From positions 2,542,001 through 2,606,000 of the forward strand of contig OZ242297.1 in NCBI GenBank assembly GCA_965207755.1: DNA of 64,000 nt, in the 5' to 3' direction. Under the pieces are notes generated by a model. The model was not told the origin of the DNA and ran no database searches. It saw only the letters and a program-made list of their open reading frames with translations. This stretch comes from Aldehydirespirator sp028819505. GTDB taxonomy: Bacteria; Actinomycetota; Acidimicrobiia; Acidimicrobiales; Aldehydirespiratoraceae. This document shows, in pieces, positions 16,172 through 24,335 of the stretch (positions are counted from its first letter, which is position 1; every line of letters starts with the position of its first letter). The position numbers and the translations under genes are program-made.

Positions 16172-18310
16172 ATGACATCACCGCCTGTCCGCTCGGCCTC
16201 CGGGCCGATCCGGATCGCCAACTGCTCCGGCTTCTACGGCGACCGCCTCTCGGCCGCGTCCGAGATGGTGAACGACGGACCCATCGACGTCCTAACCGGC
16301 GACTGGCTGGCCGAGCTGACCATGCTGATACTGGCCCGCACCCGTTCCCGGCGCCCCGGAGGGGGGTACGCCCGCAGCTTCGTCAAGCAGATGGAGCAGG
16401 TGATGGGGACCTGCCTGGACACCGGCATCAAGGTCGTGTCCAACGCGGGCGGGCTCGATCCCCGCGGCTGCGCGGAGGCGGTCGCCGATGCGGCCGAGCG
16501 GCTCGGTCTGCGCCCGAGGATCGCCTGTGTGGAGGGCGACGACCTCATGGCGCGGCTGGACCCCGGCGCGGCCGGCGCGGTGACCCTACGGTCGTTCACC
16601 ACCGGTGAGCCGATGACCGACACGTCGAAGCTCATCACCGCCAACGCCTACCTGGGCGGCTGGGGAATCGCCGAGGCCCTGCGCCGCGGCGCCGACGTCG
16701 TGGTGACCGGGCGGGTCACCGACGCGGCGGTGGTCTGCGGTCCCGCCGCCTGGCACCACGACTGGGCGGACGACGACTGGGACGCCCTGGCCGGCGCGGT
16801 GGCGGCCGGGCACGTCATCGAGTGCGGCACCCAGGCCACCGGCGGCAACTACTCCTTCTTCACAGAGGTGGAGGGAATGGACCGGACCGGCTTCCCGTGG
16901 GCCGAGATCGCGGCCGACGGCTCGTCGGTGATAGGCAAGCACGACGGCACCGGCGGCGCGGTCACCGTGGGGACGGTCACCGCGCAGCTGCTCTACGAGA
17001 TCGATGCGCCCCGCTACCTGGGCCCCGACGTCACCGCCCGCTTCGACACGATCCGGCTGACCCAGGCCGGAAGTGACCGGGTGCGGATCGACTCGGTGCG
17101 GGGCGAGCCGCCCCCGCCCACTCTCAAGGTGGCCACCAACGAGCTGGGCGGCTACCGCAGCGAGATCAACGTCGCGCTCACCGGTCTCGACATCGACGCC
17201 AAGGCCGCTCTGGTGCGCGACGCGTTCTGGCGGGCCTGTCCCCACAGTCCGGGCGACTACGCCAAGGTCACCGAGCGGGTGGTGCGCACCGACAAGGCGG
17301 ATCCGGGCACCAACGAGGAGGCCGTCGCGGTGTGGCGGCTGACCGTGTTCGACCACGACGAGGACCGGCTCGGGCGCACCCTCTCGGACGCCGTGAACGA
17401 GCTGGCCCTGGCCACGATCCCGGGGATGTTCTCGGCAGGCTCCGCGGCCCGCCCCCGCGCCTTCGGCGTCTACCGGCCGGCCACCGTGCCCGCCGAGGCG
17501 GTGCCCCAGTACGTGACGTTCCTCGACGGCGAGCGCACCGTCGTCGACCCGCTGCCCCGGTACGCGACCTTCCTCGACGGCGCGGACGGCCCGGTCGCAG
17601 ACACGCGTGCGGCCGTCGACCCGGCGCCCCAGTACACGACCTTCCTCGACGGCGAGCGCACCGTCGTCGACCCGCTGCCCCGGTACGCGACCTTCCTCGA
17701 CGGCGCGGACGGCCCGGTCGCAGACACGCGTGCGGTCGTCGACCCGGCGCCCCAGTACACGACCTTCCTCGACGGCAAGCGCACCGTCGTCGACCCGGCG
17801 CCCGCTCCGGCCGCCGGTGCGCCGCCGATGCCGATTCCTTCCCCCGCCCCGGCCGCAGCCGCGCCGCCGATGCCGATTCCTTCCCCCGCCCCGGACGCCG
17901 GTGCGCCGCCGATGCCGGTTCCTTCCCCCGCCCCGGCCGCAGCCGCCCGGGACTGGGGCCCGACGGTGCGAGCGCCGCTGGGCCGGGTCGCGGGCGCCCG
18001 CTCCGGGGACAAGGGCGGCAACGCCAACCTGGGGGTGTTCGCCCGCTCCGCCGACGCCTTCGAGTGGCTCGACGGCCTCCTCACCACCGAGCGGGTGCGC
18101 GAGCTGTTGCCGGAGGCGGCCCCGCTGCGGATCGACCGGCACCGGCTCCCGAACATCTGGTCGCTCAACTTCGTGATCCACGGCCTCCTCGGCGACGGGG
18201 TGGCCGCCTCCGACCGCCAGGACCCGCAGGCCAAGAGCCTGGGCGAATGGCTCCGGGCCCGGGTGGTCGATCTGCCCGAAACCCTGCTCGAAGGCCGAGC
18301 GGACAGGTGA
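16172..18310 (+). CDS. AtuA-family acyclic terpene utilisation protein
   Basis: A 712-residue member of the AtuA (DUF1446) family. AtuA is required for growth of pseudomonads on citronellol/geraniol; its biochemical step is not established. The N-terminal domain (about 1-450) shows IRIANCSGFYGDRLSAASEM, the TGDWLAELTMLIL segment, VVSNAGGLDPRGCAEAV and GTQATGGNYSFF, all family hallmarks. The C-terminal AtuA-like ferredoxin-fold domain starts near residue 595 (VAGARSGDKGGNANLGVFAR). Between them, residues about 443-590 are low-complexity repeats: a 41-residue FLDG unit (2.4 copies) and a 14-residue PAPAAGAPPMPIPS unit (3.3 copies). ATG at 16172 starts just before the fold. It follows the carboxylase pair, mirroring atu clusters. 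Confidence 0.86.
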   Translation: MTSPPVRSASGPIRIANCSGFYGDRLSAASEMVNDGPIDVLTGDWLAELTMLILARTRSRRPGGGYARSFVKQMEQVMGTCLDTGIKVVSNAGGLDPRGCAEAVADAAERLGLRPRIACVEGDDLMARLDPGAAGAVTLRSFTTGEPMTDTSKLITANAYLGGWGIAEALRRGADVVVTGRVTDAAVVCGPAAWHHDWADDDWDALAGAVAAGHVIECGTQATGGNYSFFTEVEGMDRTGFPWAEIAADGSSVIGKHDGTGGAVTVGTVTAQLLYEIDAPRYLGPDVTARFDTIRLTQAGSDRVRIDSVRGEPPPPTLKVATNELGGYRSEINVALTGLDIDAKAALVRDAFWRACPHSPGDYAKVTERVVRTDKADPGTNEEAVAVWRLTVFDHDEDRLGRTLSDAVNELALATIPGMFSAGSAARPRAFGVYRPATVPAEAVPQYVTFLDGERTVVDPLPRYATFLDGADGPVADTRAAVDPAPQYTTFLDGERTVVDPLPRYATFLDGADGPVADTRAVVDPAPQYTTFLDGKRTVVDPAPAPAAGAPPMPIPSPAPAAAAPPMPIPSPAPDAGAPPMPVPSPAPAAAARDWGPTVRAPLGRVAGARSGDKGGNANLGVFARSADAFEWLDGLLTTERVRELLPEAAPLRIDRHRLPNIWSLNFVIHGLLGDGVAASDRQDPQAKSLGEWLRARVVDLPETLLEGRADR
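17499..17945. repeat. 123-bp and 42-bp tandem repeats in the AtuA interdomain linker
   Basis: First array: a 123-bp unit beginning at PQYVTFLDGERTVVDP, 2.4 copies, itself containing two related FLDG halves. Second array: a 42-bp unit coding PAPAAGAPPMPIPS, 3.3 copies. Both keep the frame. They join the AtuA domain to its C-terminal domain. Confidence 0.93.
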
Positions 18311-18394
18311 AGCCCGGTGTTCGGGGTCGTGTGATGGCGTCCGCACGCGGTATCTTCCCAGGACGATGACTTCCCAGGAAGGGAGTCGCGGACC

Positions 18395-19477
18395 GTGAAC
18401 CTGGCCGACCTGCTCCAGGACCTGCTCGACGAGCAGGCCAGCCTCGACGAGGTTGTGGCGTCGTTGGACGAGCGCGACTGGGGCCGGCCGACTCCGAGCC
18501 CCCGATGGTCGGTGACCGACCAGATCGGCCACTTGTGCTACTTCGATCGGTCGGCTGCGCTGGCCATCCGCGATCCCGGGGCGTTCTCCTCCGAGGCCCG
18601 GCGGCTCGTGGAGGCGTCGCTAGCGAGCGAGACCTCAGGGGACGACTTCACCCTGGGCGACTTCCGCCGCCTGCCCCCCGCCGACCGTCTCGAGCGCTGG
18701 CGGCAGGGTCGGGCCGAGCTGGCCGCGGCTGCCGGCGCCCTCGGCGAGAGCGACCGGGTGAGCTGGTACGGGCCCTCGATGGGGGCCAAGTCCTTCGTCA
18801 CCGCCCGGCTCATGGAGGCGTGGGCCCACGGCACCGACGTGTGCGACACCGTGGGAGCGCAGCGCGAGCCCACCCACCGGCTCCGCCATGTGGCCCAACT
18901 CGGCTACATCACCAGAGGGTGGTCCTACGTGAACCGAGGCCTCACCCCGCCCGAGGGAGATGTCCGGGTGGAGCTGACCGCCCCATCCGGAGATCGGTGG
19001 GCCTGGGGTGACGCCGCCGCAGCCGGCGACGACTCGGTGACGGGCCCGGCTCTCGACTTCTGCCTGGTGGTGACCCAGCGCCGTCACGTTGCCGACACAG
19101 CCCTGGTGGTCTGCGGGGAACATGCCCGTGAGTGGCTGACCATGGCACAGGCCTTCGCCGGTCCGCCCACCGATGGACCCGGGGCCCGAGCGGCCCGTGA
19201 GCGCAGCGAACAGGAGCGGGAGACCGGGGCCCGAGCGGCCCGTGAGCGCAGCGAACACGAGCGGGAGACCGGGGCCCGAGCGGCCCGTGAGCGCAGCGAA
19301 CAGGAGCGGGAGACCGGGGCCCGAGCGGCCCGTGAGCGCAGCGAACAGGAGCGGGAGACCAGGGCCCGAGCGGCCCGTGAGCGCAGCGAACAGGAGCGGG
19401 AGACCGGGGCCCGAGCGGCCCGTGAGCGCAGCGAACACGAGCGGGACACATCCGCACATGAGAGGATCGGCGGGTGA
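18395..19477 (+). CDS. TIGR03084-family DinB-fold protein with a repeat-derived tail
   Basis: A 360-residue protein. Residues 1-265 match the TIGR03084 family, a DinB-fold, presumed metal- and thiol-binding group related to mycothiol-dependent maleylpyruvate isomerase: PTPSPRWSVTDQIGHLCYFD carries the first His, and MEAWAHGTDVCDTVG the His and Asp of a metal site. From about residue 263 to the end the sequence is six copies of a 15-residue unit, GARAARERSEQERET, made entirely of the dispersed DNA repeat. The stop overlaps the next start as GTGA, and the GTG start at 18395 has GGGAGT upstream. The tail is therefore truly translated if the two genes are coupled. It lies in the catabolic block; a role with acyl-CoA thiols is conceivable but unproven. 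Confidence 0.8.
   Translation: MNLADLLQDLLDEQASLDEVVASLDERDWGRPTPSPRWSVTDQIGHLCYFDRSAALAIRDPGAFSSEARRLVEASLASETSGDDFTLGDFRRLPPADRLERWRQGRAELAAAAGALGESDRVSWYGPSMGAKSFVTARLMEAWAHGTDVCDTVGAQREPTHRLRHVAQLGYITRGWSYVNRGLTPPEGDVRVELTAPSGDRWAWGDAAAAGDDSVTGPALDFCLVVTQRRHVADTALVVCGEHAREWLTMAQAFAGPPTDGPGARAARERSEQERETGARAARERSEHERETGARAARERSEQERETGARAARERSEQERETRARAARERSEQERETGARAARERSEHERDTSAHERIGG
19181..19446 (+). repeat. ERSEQE-type repeat, six tandem 45-bp copies
   Basis: Six units starting at 19181, 19226, 19271, 19316, 19361 and 19406. Each reads GGGGCCCGAGCGGCCCGTGA then GCGCAGCGAACAGGAGCGGG and AGACC, coding GARAARERSEQERET. Variation is limited to CAG/CAC and GGG/AGG. The strand is opposite to the copies at 16102, 23301, 27844, 29761, 43607, 54014 and 59847. 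Confidence 0.95.
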
Positions 19478-20256
19478 GCCTGGTCGAGACGGTTCGGGAC
19501 GGCCGTGGCGTGGTCACCGTCACGCTGGCCGACGAGGCCAACCGCAACGCCCTGAGCCGCCGGCTGCTGGCCGAGCTGTCCACGGCCCTGGACGGCGCCG
19601 ACGCCGACCCGGCGGTGCGGGCAGTGGTGCTCACCAACGCGGGCCGGGTGTTCTGCGCCGGCGCCGATCTGCGGGAGGGCTCGGCCCCCGCCGACGACAA
19701 CCCGGTCGTGGTGAGGGCCGGCGAGCTCTTCGGGCGGTTCCGCCGGTCCCCGAAGCCCTATGTGGGACGCATCGCCGGGCACTGCGTTGCCGGCGGGATG
19801 GGCCTGGCCGCGGCCATGGACGTCTCCATCGCCCGCGACGACGCCCGGTTCGGGTTCACGGAGGTGCGGGTGGGGGTGGCGCCCGCCATGATCTCGGTGC
19901 TGTGCCTGCCCAAGATGCGCCGGGCCGAGGCGGCCGCGGCCTTCCTGCGGGGCAGCCGCTTCAGCGCCGCCGAAGCCGCCCGCCTGGGCCTTGTCAACGC
20001 AGCCGTGCCCCCGGAGAGCCTCGACGACGAGGTGGAGGCGGTGGTCGCCGACCTGCTGGCCGGAGGCCCCTCCGCGCTGGCCGCGGCCAAACAGCTGGTC
20101 CATCGAGTCCCTGAGATGTCCTTCGAGGATGCACTCGACTGGGCCGAGCGGCTCTCGGCCGAGCTGTTCGCCGGCGACGAGGCGGCCGAGGGCATGGACG
20201 CCTTCTTGAACAAGCGCACCCCCGAGTGGATGCCGGACAATAGGGAGAACCCGTGA
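19474..20256 (+). CDS. Enoyl-CoA hydratase/isomerase family protein
   Basis: A 260-residue crotonase-fold enzyme, probably hydrating an unsaturated acyl-CoA in the pathway served by the upstream carboxylase. Conserved features are NRNALSRRLLAEL, the oxyanion-hole segments GRVFCAGADLREG and GHCVAGGMGLAAAMDVSIA, and the FTEVRVGVAPAMISVLCLPK loop. In the second active-site segment the glutamate of many hydratases is matched by the E of FTEVRVG. The GTG start overlaps the stop of the preceding gene (GTGA), and its own stop overlaps the next start in the same way, so three genes are translationally linked. The protein resembles AtuE or methylglutaconyl-CoA hydratases in context. Confidence 0.88.
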   Translation: MSLVETVRDGRGVVTVTLADEANRNALSRRLLAELSTALDGADADPAVRAVVLTNAGRVFCAGADLREGSAPADDNPVVVRAGELFGRFRRSPKPYVGRIAGHCVAGGMGLAAAMDVSIARDDARFGFTEVRVGVAPAMISVLCLPKMRRAEAAAAFLRGSRFSAAEAARLGLVNAAVPPESLDDEVEAVVADLLAGGPSALAAAKQLVHRVPEMSFEDALDWAERLSAELFAGDEAAEGMDAFLNKRTPEWMPDNRENP

Positions 20257-21350
20257 CAGAGATCCTCAATTCAGTGTCGACGATGACTCCGCAGTGGCTC
20301 GAAGGGGCGCTCACCGAGGCGGGGCACGCCCCGCCGCCGGTTTCAGCGGTGGAGGTGCGCCCCATGGACGACTTCCTGGGCGCGATGGGCGAGGTTGTGA
20401 TCGTGTCCGTCACCTACGACGGCGACACCGACCTGCCGGACGAGTTCGTGGCCAAGTGCCCCTTGGACAACGAGTTCGCCCGCCAGAACGCCGCGGTGAT
20501 GCTGTCGTACCAGCGCGAGAACGGCTTCTACGACCACCTTGCGGTCCAGGTCGCGGCCCGCACCAACATCACCATCCCCAAGTGCTTCGTCAACCTGTTC
20601 GATCCTGAGACCCACGCCGCCACCCTGGTCATCGAGCGGATCCACCCGGCCGGCAAGGGCGACATCCTCGACGGCACCACCTTCGAGCGGATGCGCACCC
20701 TGGTCGGCGGCCTGGCCGGGATGCACGGCGCCTACTGGATGGACGAGACGCTCAACACCCAGGACTGGCTCATCGACTGGACCGCCCCGTCGCTGCTGGC
20801 GGGCATCCCGCGCACCCAGGAGAACTGGCGCAACGTCCGCGAGCAGTTCCCTCACTACCACTCCGACGACCTCGCCACGATGGCGGAGGCCTTCCTGGCC
20901 GGGGTCCCGGCGTGGCTCGCGCGCTTCGCCCAGCGGCCGTGGACGCTCATACATCAGGACTACGAGTTGGACAATGTGCTGTTCCGCGACGACGGCCCGG
21001 TGATCGTCGACTGGCAGTCGCCCATGCGGTCGTTCCCCGGGATCGATCTGGCCTGGCTGCTGATGGCCAGCCACAACGACGAGACCCTGGCCCGCGAGCC
21101 AGAGCTGCTGGACCACTACCGCCGCGAGCTGGCCGCTGCCGGCGGGCCCCGGTGGAGCGCCGAGGACCTGGCCGAGGACCTGGCCTGGGCCTGCTTCTTC
21201 TGGGTGTCGGTCTCGCACATCGCCTACATGGAGACGGTGCAGTTCGGCGAGGAGTTCCGCTTCCACCGCCGCTTCAAGGCGATGATGGAGGGCGCCATCG
21301 CCGGGGCCGAGCGCTGGGGCGCCGCCGAGCGCATGAAGGCCCACATCTGA
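20253..21350 (+). CDS. APH-fold phosphotransferase
   Basis: A 365-residue protein with the aminoglycoside-phosphotransferase/choline-kinase fold. The Brenner motif is HQDYELDNVLF (catalytic Asp in HxD, Asn four further on) and the metal-binding DFG equivalent is VIVDWQSPMRSFPGIDLAWLL. Proteins of this type near acyl-CoA dehydrogenases and hydratases in actinobacteria and in FadE36-like contexts are believed to phosphorylate hydroxylated acyl or alcohol substrates, as ACAD10/11 do for 4-hydroxyacyl-CoA. The GTG start overlaps the hydratase stop by GTGA. Cytoplasmic. Antibiotic resistance is unlikely from the context. Confidence 0.8.
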   Translation: MTEILNSVSTMTPQWLEGALTEAGHAPPPVSAVEVRPMDDFLGAMGEVVIVSVTYDGDTDLPDEFVAKCPLDNEFARQNAAVMLSYQRENGFYDHLAVQVAARTNITIPKCFVNLFDPETHAATLVIERIHPAGKGDILDGTTFERMRTLVGGLAGMHGAYWMDETLNTQDWLIDWTAPSLLAGIPRTQENWRNVREQFPHYHSDDLATMAEAFLAGVPAWLARFAQRPWTLIHQDYELDNVLFRDDGPVIVDWQSPMRSFPGIDLAWLLMASHNDETLAREPELLDHYRRELAAAGGPRWSAEDLAEDLAWACFFWVSVSHIAYMETVQFGEEFRFHRRFKAMMEGAIAGAERWGAAERMKAHI

Positions 21351-21405
21351 TGGGACCCCTTTCACCGCGCCGCCGCGAGACGACAGGAGCGACAGGAGAC
21401 CGCGC

Positions 21406-22497
21406 GTGCAGGGACTGATTCTGGAGGGCACGACCGAGGACAGCGTCCGGCTGTCCCGTGACCTGGAGCTCGTCGGGTCGCTGGCCCCCCGCCAGGTGCG
21501 GGTGGAGGTCCGGGCAGCCGGGGTGTGCGGCAGCGACCTGAGCTGCGTGCTGGGCAAGTACTACATGCCCACTCCCCTGGTCCCCGGACACGAGGCCGCC
21601 GGGGTGGTGGTCGAGGTCGGCTCGGCCGTCACCTACTGCACGGTGGGCGACCACGTGATCCTGTCCACGTTCGGCAACTGCGGGCACTGCGGTGACTGCG
21701 AGGCCGGCGACCCGGGCGACTGCACCAACGTGGCGCTGGGGTCGCTGAGCCAGCCCTTCGCCGAGAACGGCCGGCCCGTCTACAACTTCGCCAACATCGG
21801 CGCCTTCGCCCAGCAGGTGGTGGTCGGCGAGAACCAGTGCATCCCCGTCCCGGAGGAGATGCCCCTGGCCGCGGCCGCGCTCATCGGCTGCGGGGTGGTC
21901 ACCGGCGCCGGCGCGGTGTTCAACCGGGCCAGGGTGCAGATCGGCGACACCGTGGCCGTGGTCGGCGCGGGCGGGGTGGGCCTCAACGTGATCCAGGCCG
22001 CCCGGCTGGTCGGCGCCTCGGCCATCATCGCCATCGACCGGGCGGCGGCCAAGGAGGCCCTGGCCCGCGAGTTCGGCGCCACCGACTTCGTGCTGGCCGA
22101 AGGCGACGACTTCGACCCGGTGGCCGCGGTCAAGTCGCTGTGCCCCGCGGGGGTTCACCACGCCTTCGAGGTGGTGGGCAGCACCGCGCTGCTGGCCCAG
22201 GCCATCTCGATGACCCGCCCCGGCGGCAACGTGTGCGCGGTGGGTGTGCCCGACCTGGGGGCCAAGGTCACCTACCCGTTCCTGGACCTGCACCAGAACA
22301 AGAGCCTGCTGGGCATCCGGGCCGGCGGCGCCCGGCCCCGCAAGGACTTTCCGATGCTGGCCGACCTCTACCTGCGGGGCCGGTTGAAGCTCGACGAGAT
22401 GATCTCCCGCACCGCCGGCCTCGACGGCCTCCAGGGCGCCTTCGACGCCCTCAAGACCGGTGCCGAGGCCCGGACCGTCCTGCTGCCCAACGGCTGA
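21406..22497 (+). CDS. Zinc-dependent alcohol dehydrogenase (MDR superfamily)
   Basis: A 363-residue medium-chain dehydrogenase oxidising an alcohol to an aldehyde with NAD. The catalytic zinc ligands are C in AAGVCGSDLS, H-E in VPGHEAAGVV and the later C in LIGCGVVTGAG; the structural zinc knuckle is CGHCGDCEAGDPGDC, with all four cysteines. The Rossmann site is VAVVGAGGVGLNVIQAA. Likely substrates are terpenoid or long-chain alcohols, given the AtuA and carboxylase genes upstream, as citronellol oxidation feeds that pathway. GTG at 21406, preceded by AGGAG, starts the protein two residues before the family block. Confidence 0.9.
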   Translation: MQGLILEGTTEDSVRLSRDLELVGSLAPRQVRVEVRAAGVCGSDLSCVLGKYYMPTPLVPGHEAAGVVVEVGSAVTYCTVGDHVILSTFGNCGHCGDCEAGDPGDCTNVALGSLSQPFAENGRPVYNFANIGAFAQQVVVGENQCIPVPEEMPLAAAALIGCGVVTGAGAVFNRARVQIGDTVAVVGAGGVGLNVIQAARLVGASAIIAIDRAAAKEALAREFGATDFVLAEGDDFDPVAAVKSLCPAGVHHAFEVVGSTALLAQAISMTRPGGNVCAVGVPDLGAKVTYPFLDLHQNKSLLGIRAGGARPRKDFPMLADLYLRGRLKLDEMISRTAGLDGLQGAFDALKTGAEARTVLLPNG

Positions 22498-22513
22498 GCA
22501 TCCGGAGTCTCCT

Positions 22514-23128
22514 TCAGGGCGCCGCCTCGTCGAGGCAGCCGGTCAGCTGCTCCATCTCAGCCACCAGGCAGGCCGACACCGATGCTCTGGCGACGGCCTC
22601 GCAGCGGGCAAGGTCCTTGACGTCGAAGGGGCTGATCACCACCAGCGTCACGCCGAGCCCGTCGTCGCGGACGAGGCTGACGCACAGCGCCACCCCGTCG
22701 TCGTCCGGGGCGCCTGGAGCGCCGGCCGCGCATCCAGGGGCCGGCGCCGTGTTCAGGCTCGTCAGCAGGCCGTCCACCCGGGATGCGGGCAGCGACGTGG
22801 TGAAGGCGAAGGATGTGGTCTCGCTGCCGACCACCCGGTAGAGGCCGCCCCCGAGGTGGCCCATGTCGATGCCCGACGAGGTGAGGGTCAGCGTCGGCTC
22901 GTCCACCAGGGCGAAGCCCAGCATCGTGCCGAGCAGCTGGAAGTCCCCGGCGGCCACCACCAGCTCGCGGAACTCGGCGGGGTGCAGGGTGCACCGGGGG
23001 TCGGTCATCGGGCCGACCGAGCAGCGGTGGCCGCTGGGGCTGCTCAACTCGAGCCGGGCGCCCGGCAGGTGGAAGACCAGGGCGGCCGCTATCTGAAGGG
23101 TTCCCGCTGTGGGGACGGGGGAGGGCAT
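22514..23128 (-). CDS. Protein of unknown function
   Basis: A 204-residue protein that I do not recognise. It begins MPSPVPTAGTLQIAAALVFH after AAAGGAG placed seven bases before the ATG, a good ribosome site that decides this start over longer alternatives. The sequence is mixed alpha/beta in character, with FRELVVAAGDFQLLGTMLGF and a conserved-looking GIDMGHLGGGLYRVVGS. A Gly/Ala/Pro linker (APAPGCAAGAPGAPDDD) divides two parts. No signal peptide or membrane helix. It is convergent with the alcohol dehydrogenase, so it is not part of that operon. Confidence 0.6.
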   Translation of the reverse strand: MPSPVPTAGTLQIAAALVFHLPGARLELSSPSGHRCSVGPMTDPRCTLHPAEFRELVVAAGDFQLLGTMLGFALVDEPTLTLTSSGIDMGHLGGGLYRVVGSETTSFAFTTSLPASRVDGLLTSLNTAPAPGCAAGAPGAPDDDGVALCVSLVRDDGLGVTLVVISPFDVKDLARCEAVARASVSACLVAEMEQLTGCLDEAAP

Positions 23129-23300
23129 GGGTGTGCTCCTTTCGGCGTGGGTGATGCCGCCGTCAGGGCTGCGGCGGCGAAGGGAGCGGGCTTCGTGCGG
23201 GCGCTCCGACCCGGGCCTGGTCCGTCGCGTGGGGCGAGGGCTCAGCGATCTGCGGGTGACTCTAGCCACCAACCCGGCCGGCCCGCGTCGCTAAAGCTAT

Positions 23301-23350
23301 TCCCCGCTCTTGTTCGCTGCGCTCACGGGCCGCTCGGGCCACGGCCTCGC
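23301..23350 (-). repeat. Dispersed ERSEQE-type repeat, single copy
   Basis: CCCCGCTCTTGTTCGCTGCG, then CTCACGGGCCGCTCGGGCC and ACGGCCTCGC. It overlaps the last nine codons of the ChbG-like gene, which therefore ends ARGRGPSGP. The satellite box CGCTCGGCCTCTGG follows at about 23378. Confidence 0.9.
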
Positions 23351-24249
23351 GCCGTATGGCCAAGCTGCCGGTCAATTCGCTCGGCCTCTGGGACGCGCCA
23401 GCCGTCGCGCAGTGCGCGCATGGTGGTCAGCTCGTAGGGACGGGACTCCAGCCAGTCCCTCCACCCGGCCGTGCGGAACAGCTCGTACTCGTCGGTGCGC
23501 ACATGGAACTGGTCCGGCTCGATGACCTCGATCTCGGCGCCGCCGGGGGCATTCGGATGGAAGGCGCAGTAGGTGAGGCCGGATCCGGGGTCGCCGAGCA
23601 AGGCCCGGTAGTCGGCCGGCCGGCCGCGGGGCCGGGAGAAGTCGGTCTCCAGCACCCGGTCGAAGACCGGCATCCCCGCCGACCGGGCGGCAGCCACAGC
23701 GTCATCGAAGGGGCCTTCGGCGGCGCCGGCGAGGTGGTTGCACGGCCCGTAGTCGCCCAGGGCGCCGGTGATCAGCACCGGGACGCCGTAGTCGATCCCG
23801 ACGGCCACATAGCGTCCGCACCACTCCGGGGCGAGGGCGGAGCCCATGTGCGCGTCGAGGTGGGTGACGTCGATGCCTGAGGCCAGCGCCCGGTCGATCT
23901 GGGCCCGCCATTCGGCCTCGACCGCCGCGGGGTGGGCGTGGCGGCGCAGCGTGGCCACGTCGGGCCACAGGTAGCCGTGATCGTCGGCGAGCCCTGACGA
24001 CGGACCGGGACGGGTGATCGGGCCCCACCGGTAGTGGGTCATCTCGGAGTTGAGGGTCAGATGGACGCCGCAGTCGAGTCCGGGGTCGGCCGCGGCCGCC
24101 TCCGCGATCTCGCTGAACCAGGGGCACGGCACCATCACCGAGCCGGCGGTGACGGTGCCGAGGCGGGACAGCTCCACGAAGGCCCGGTTGGCGCCGTGGT
24201 TCATCCCGACGTCGTCGGCGTGGATCACGAGCCTGGTGGCAGCTGGCAT
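23323..24249 (-). CDS. ChbG/HpnK (YdjC) family carbohydrate deacetylase
   Basis: A 308-residue metal-dependent deacetylase of the YdjC group, which removes acetyl from N-acetylated sugars such as chitooligosaccharides or hopanoid head groups. The metal site opens with VIHADDVGMNHGANRAF (ADD motif). A conserved HLTL is seen in DCGVHLTLNSEM, and THLDAHMGSALAP gives the DxH metal ligands. CAFHPNAPGG holds the late histidine. The last nine residues are read from the dispersed repeat, so the native C-terminus was probably a little different. ATG at 24249. No signal peptide. Confidence 0.85.
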   Translation of the reverse strand: MPAATRLVIHADDVGMNHGANRAFVELSRLGTVTAGSVMVPCPWFSEIAEAAAADPGLDCGVHLTLNSEMTHYRWGPITRPGPSSGLADDHGYLWPDVATLRRHAHPAAVEAEWRAQIDRALASGIDVTHLDAHMGSALAPEWCGRYVAVGIDYGVPVLITGALGDYGPCNHLAGAAEGPFDDAVAAARSAGMPVFDRVLETDFSRPRGRPADYRALLGDPGSGLTYCAFHPNAPGGAEIEVIEPDQFHVRTDEYELFRTAGWRDWLESRPYELTTMRALRDGWRVPEAERIDRQLGHTARGRGPSGP

Positions 24250-24335
24250 GCCGACGAGGCTAGAAGGTGCCTCCCCCGAATCGCTGGCGAGTCCGCCCCG
24301 AAGGAAACTGTTCGGGCATCAGTCGGTGGTGGTGT

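Noticed and set aside
20253..21350. Antibiotic resistance kinase
   Set aside because: APH fold is real, but the overlap with an enoyl-CoA hydratase gene and lipid-type context argue for a metabolic kinase.
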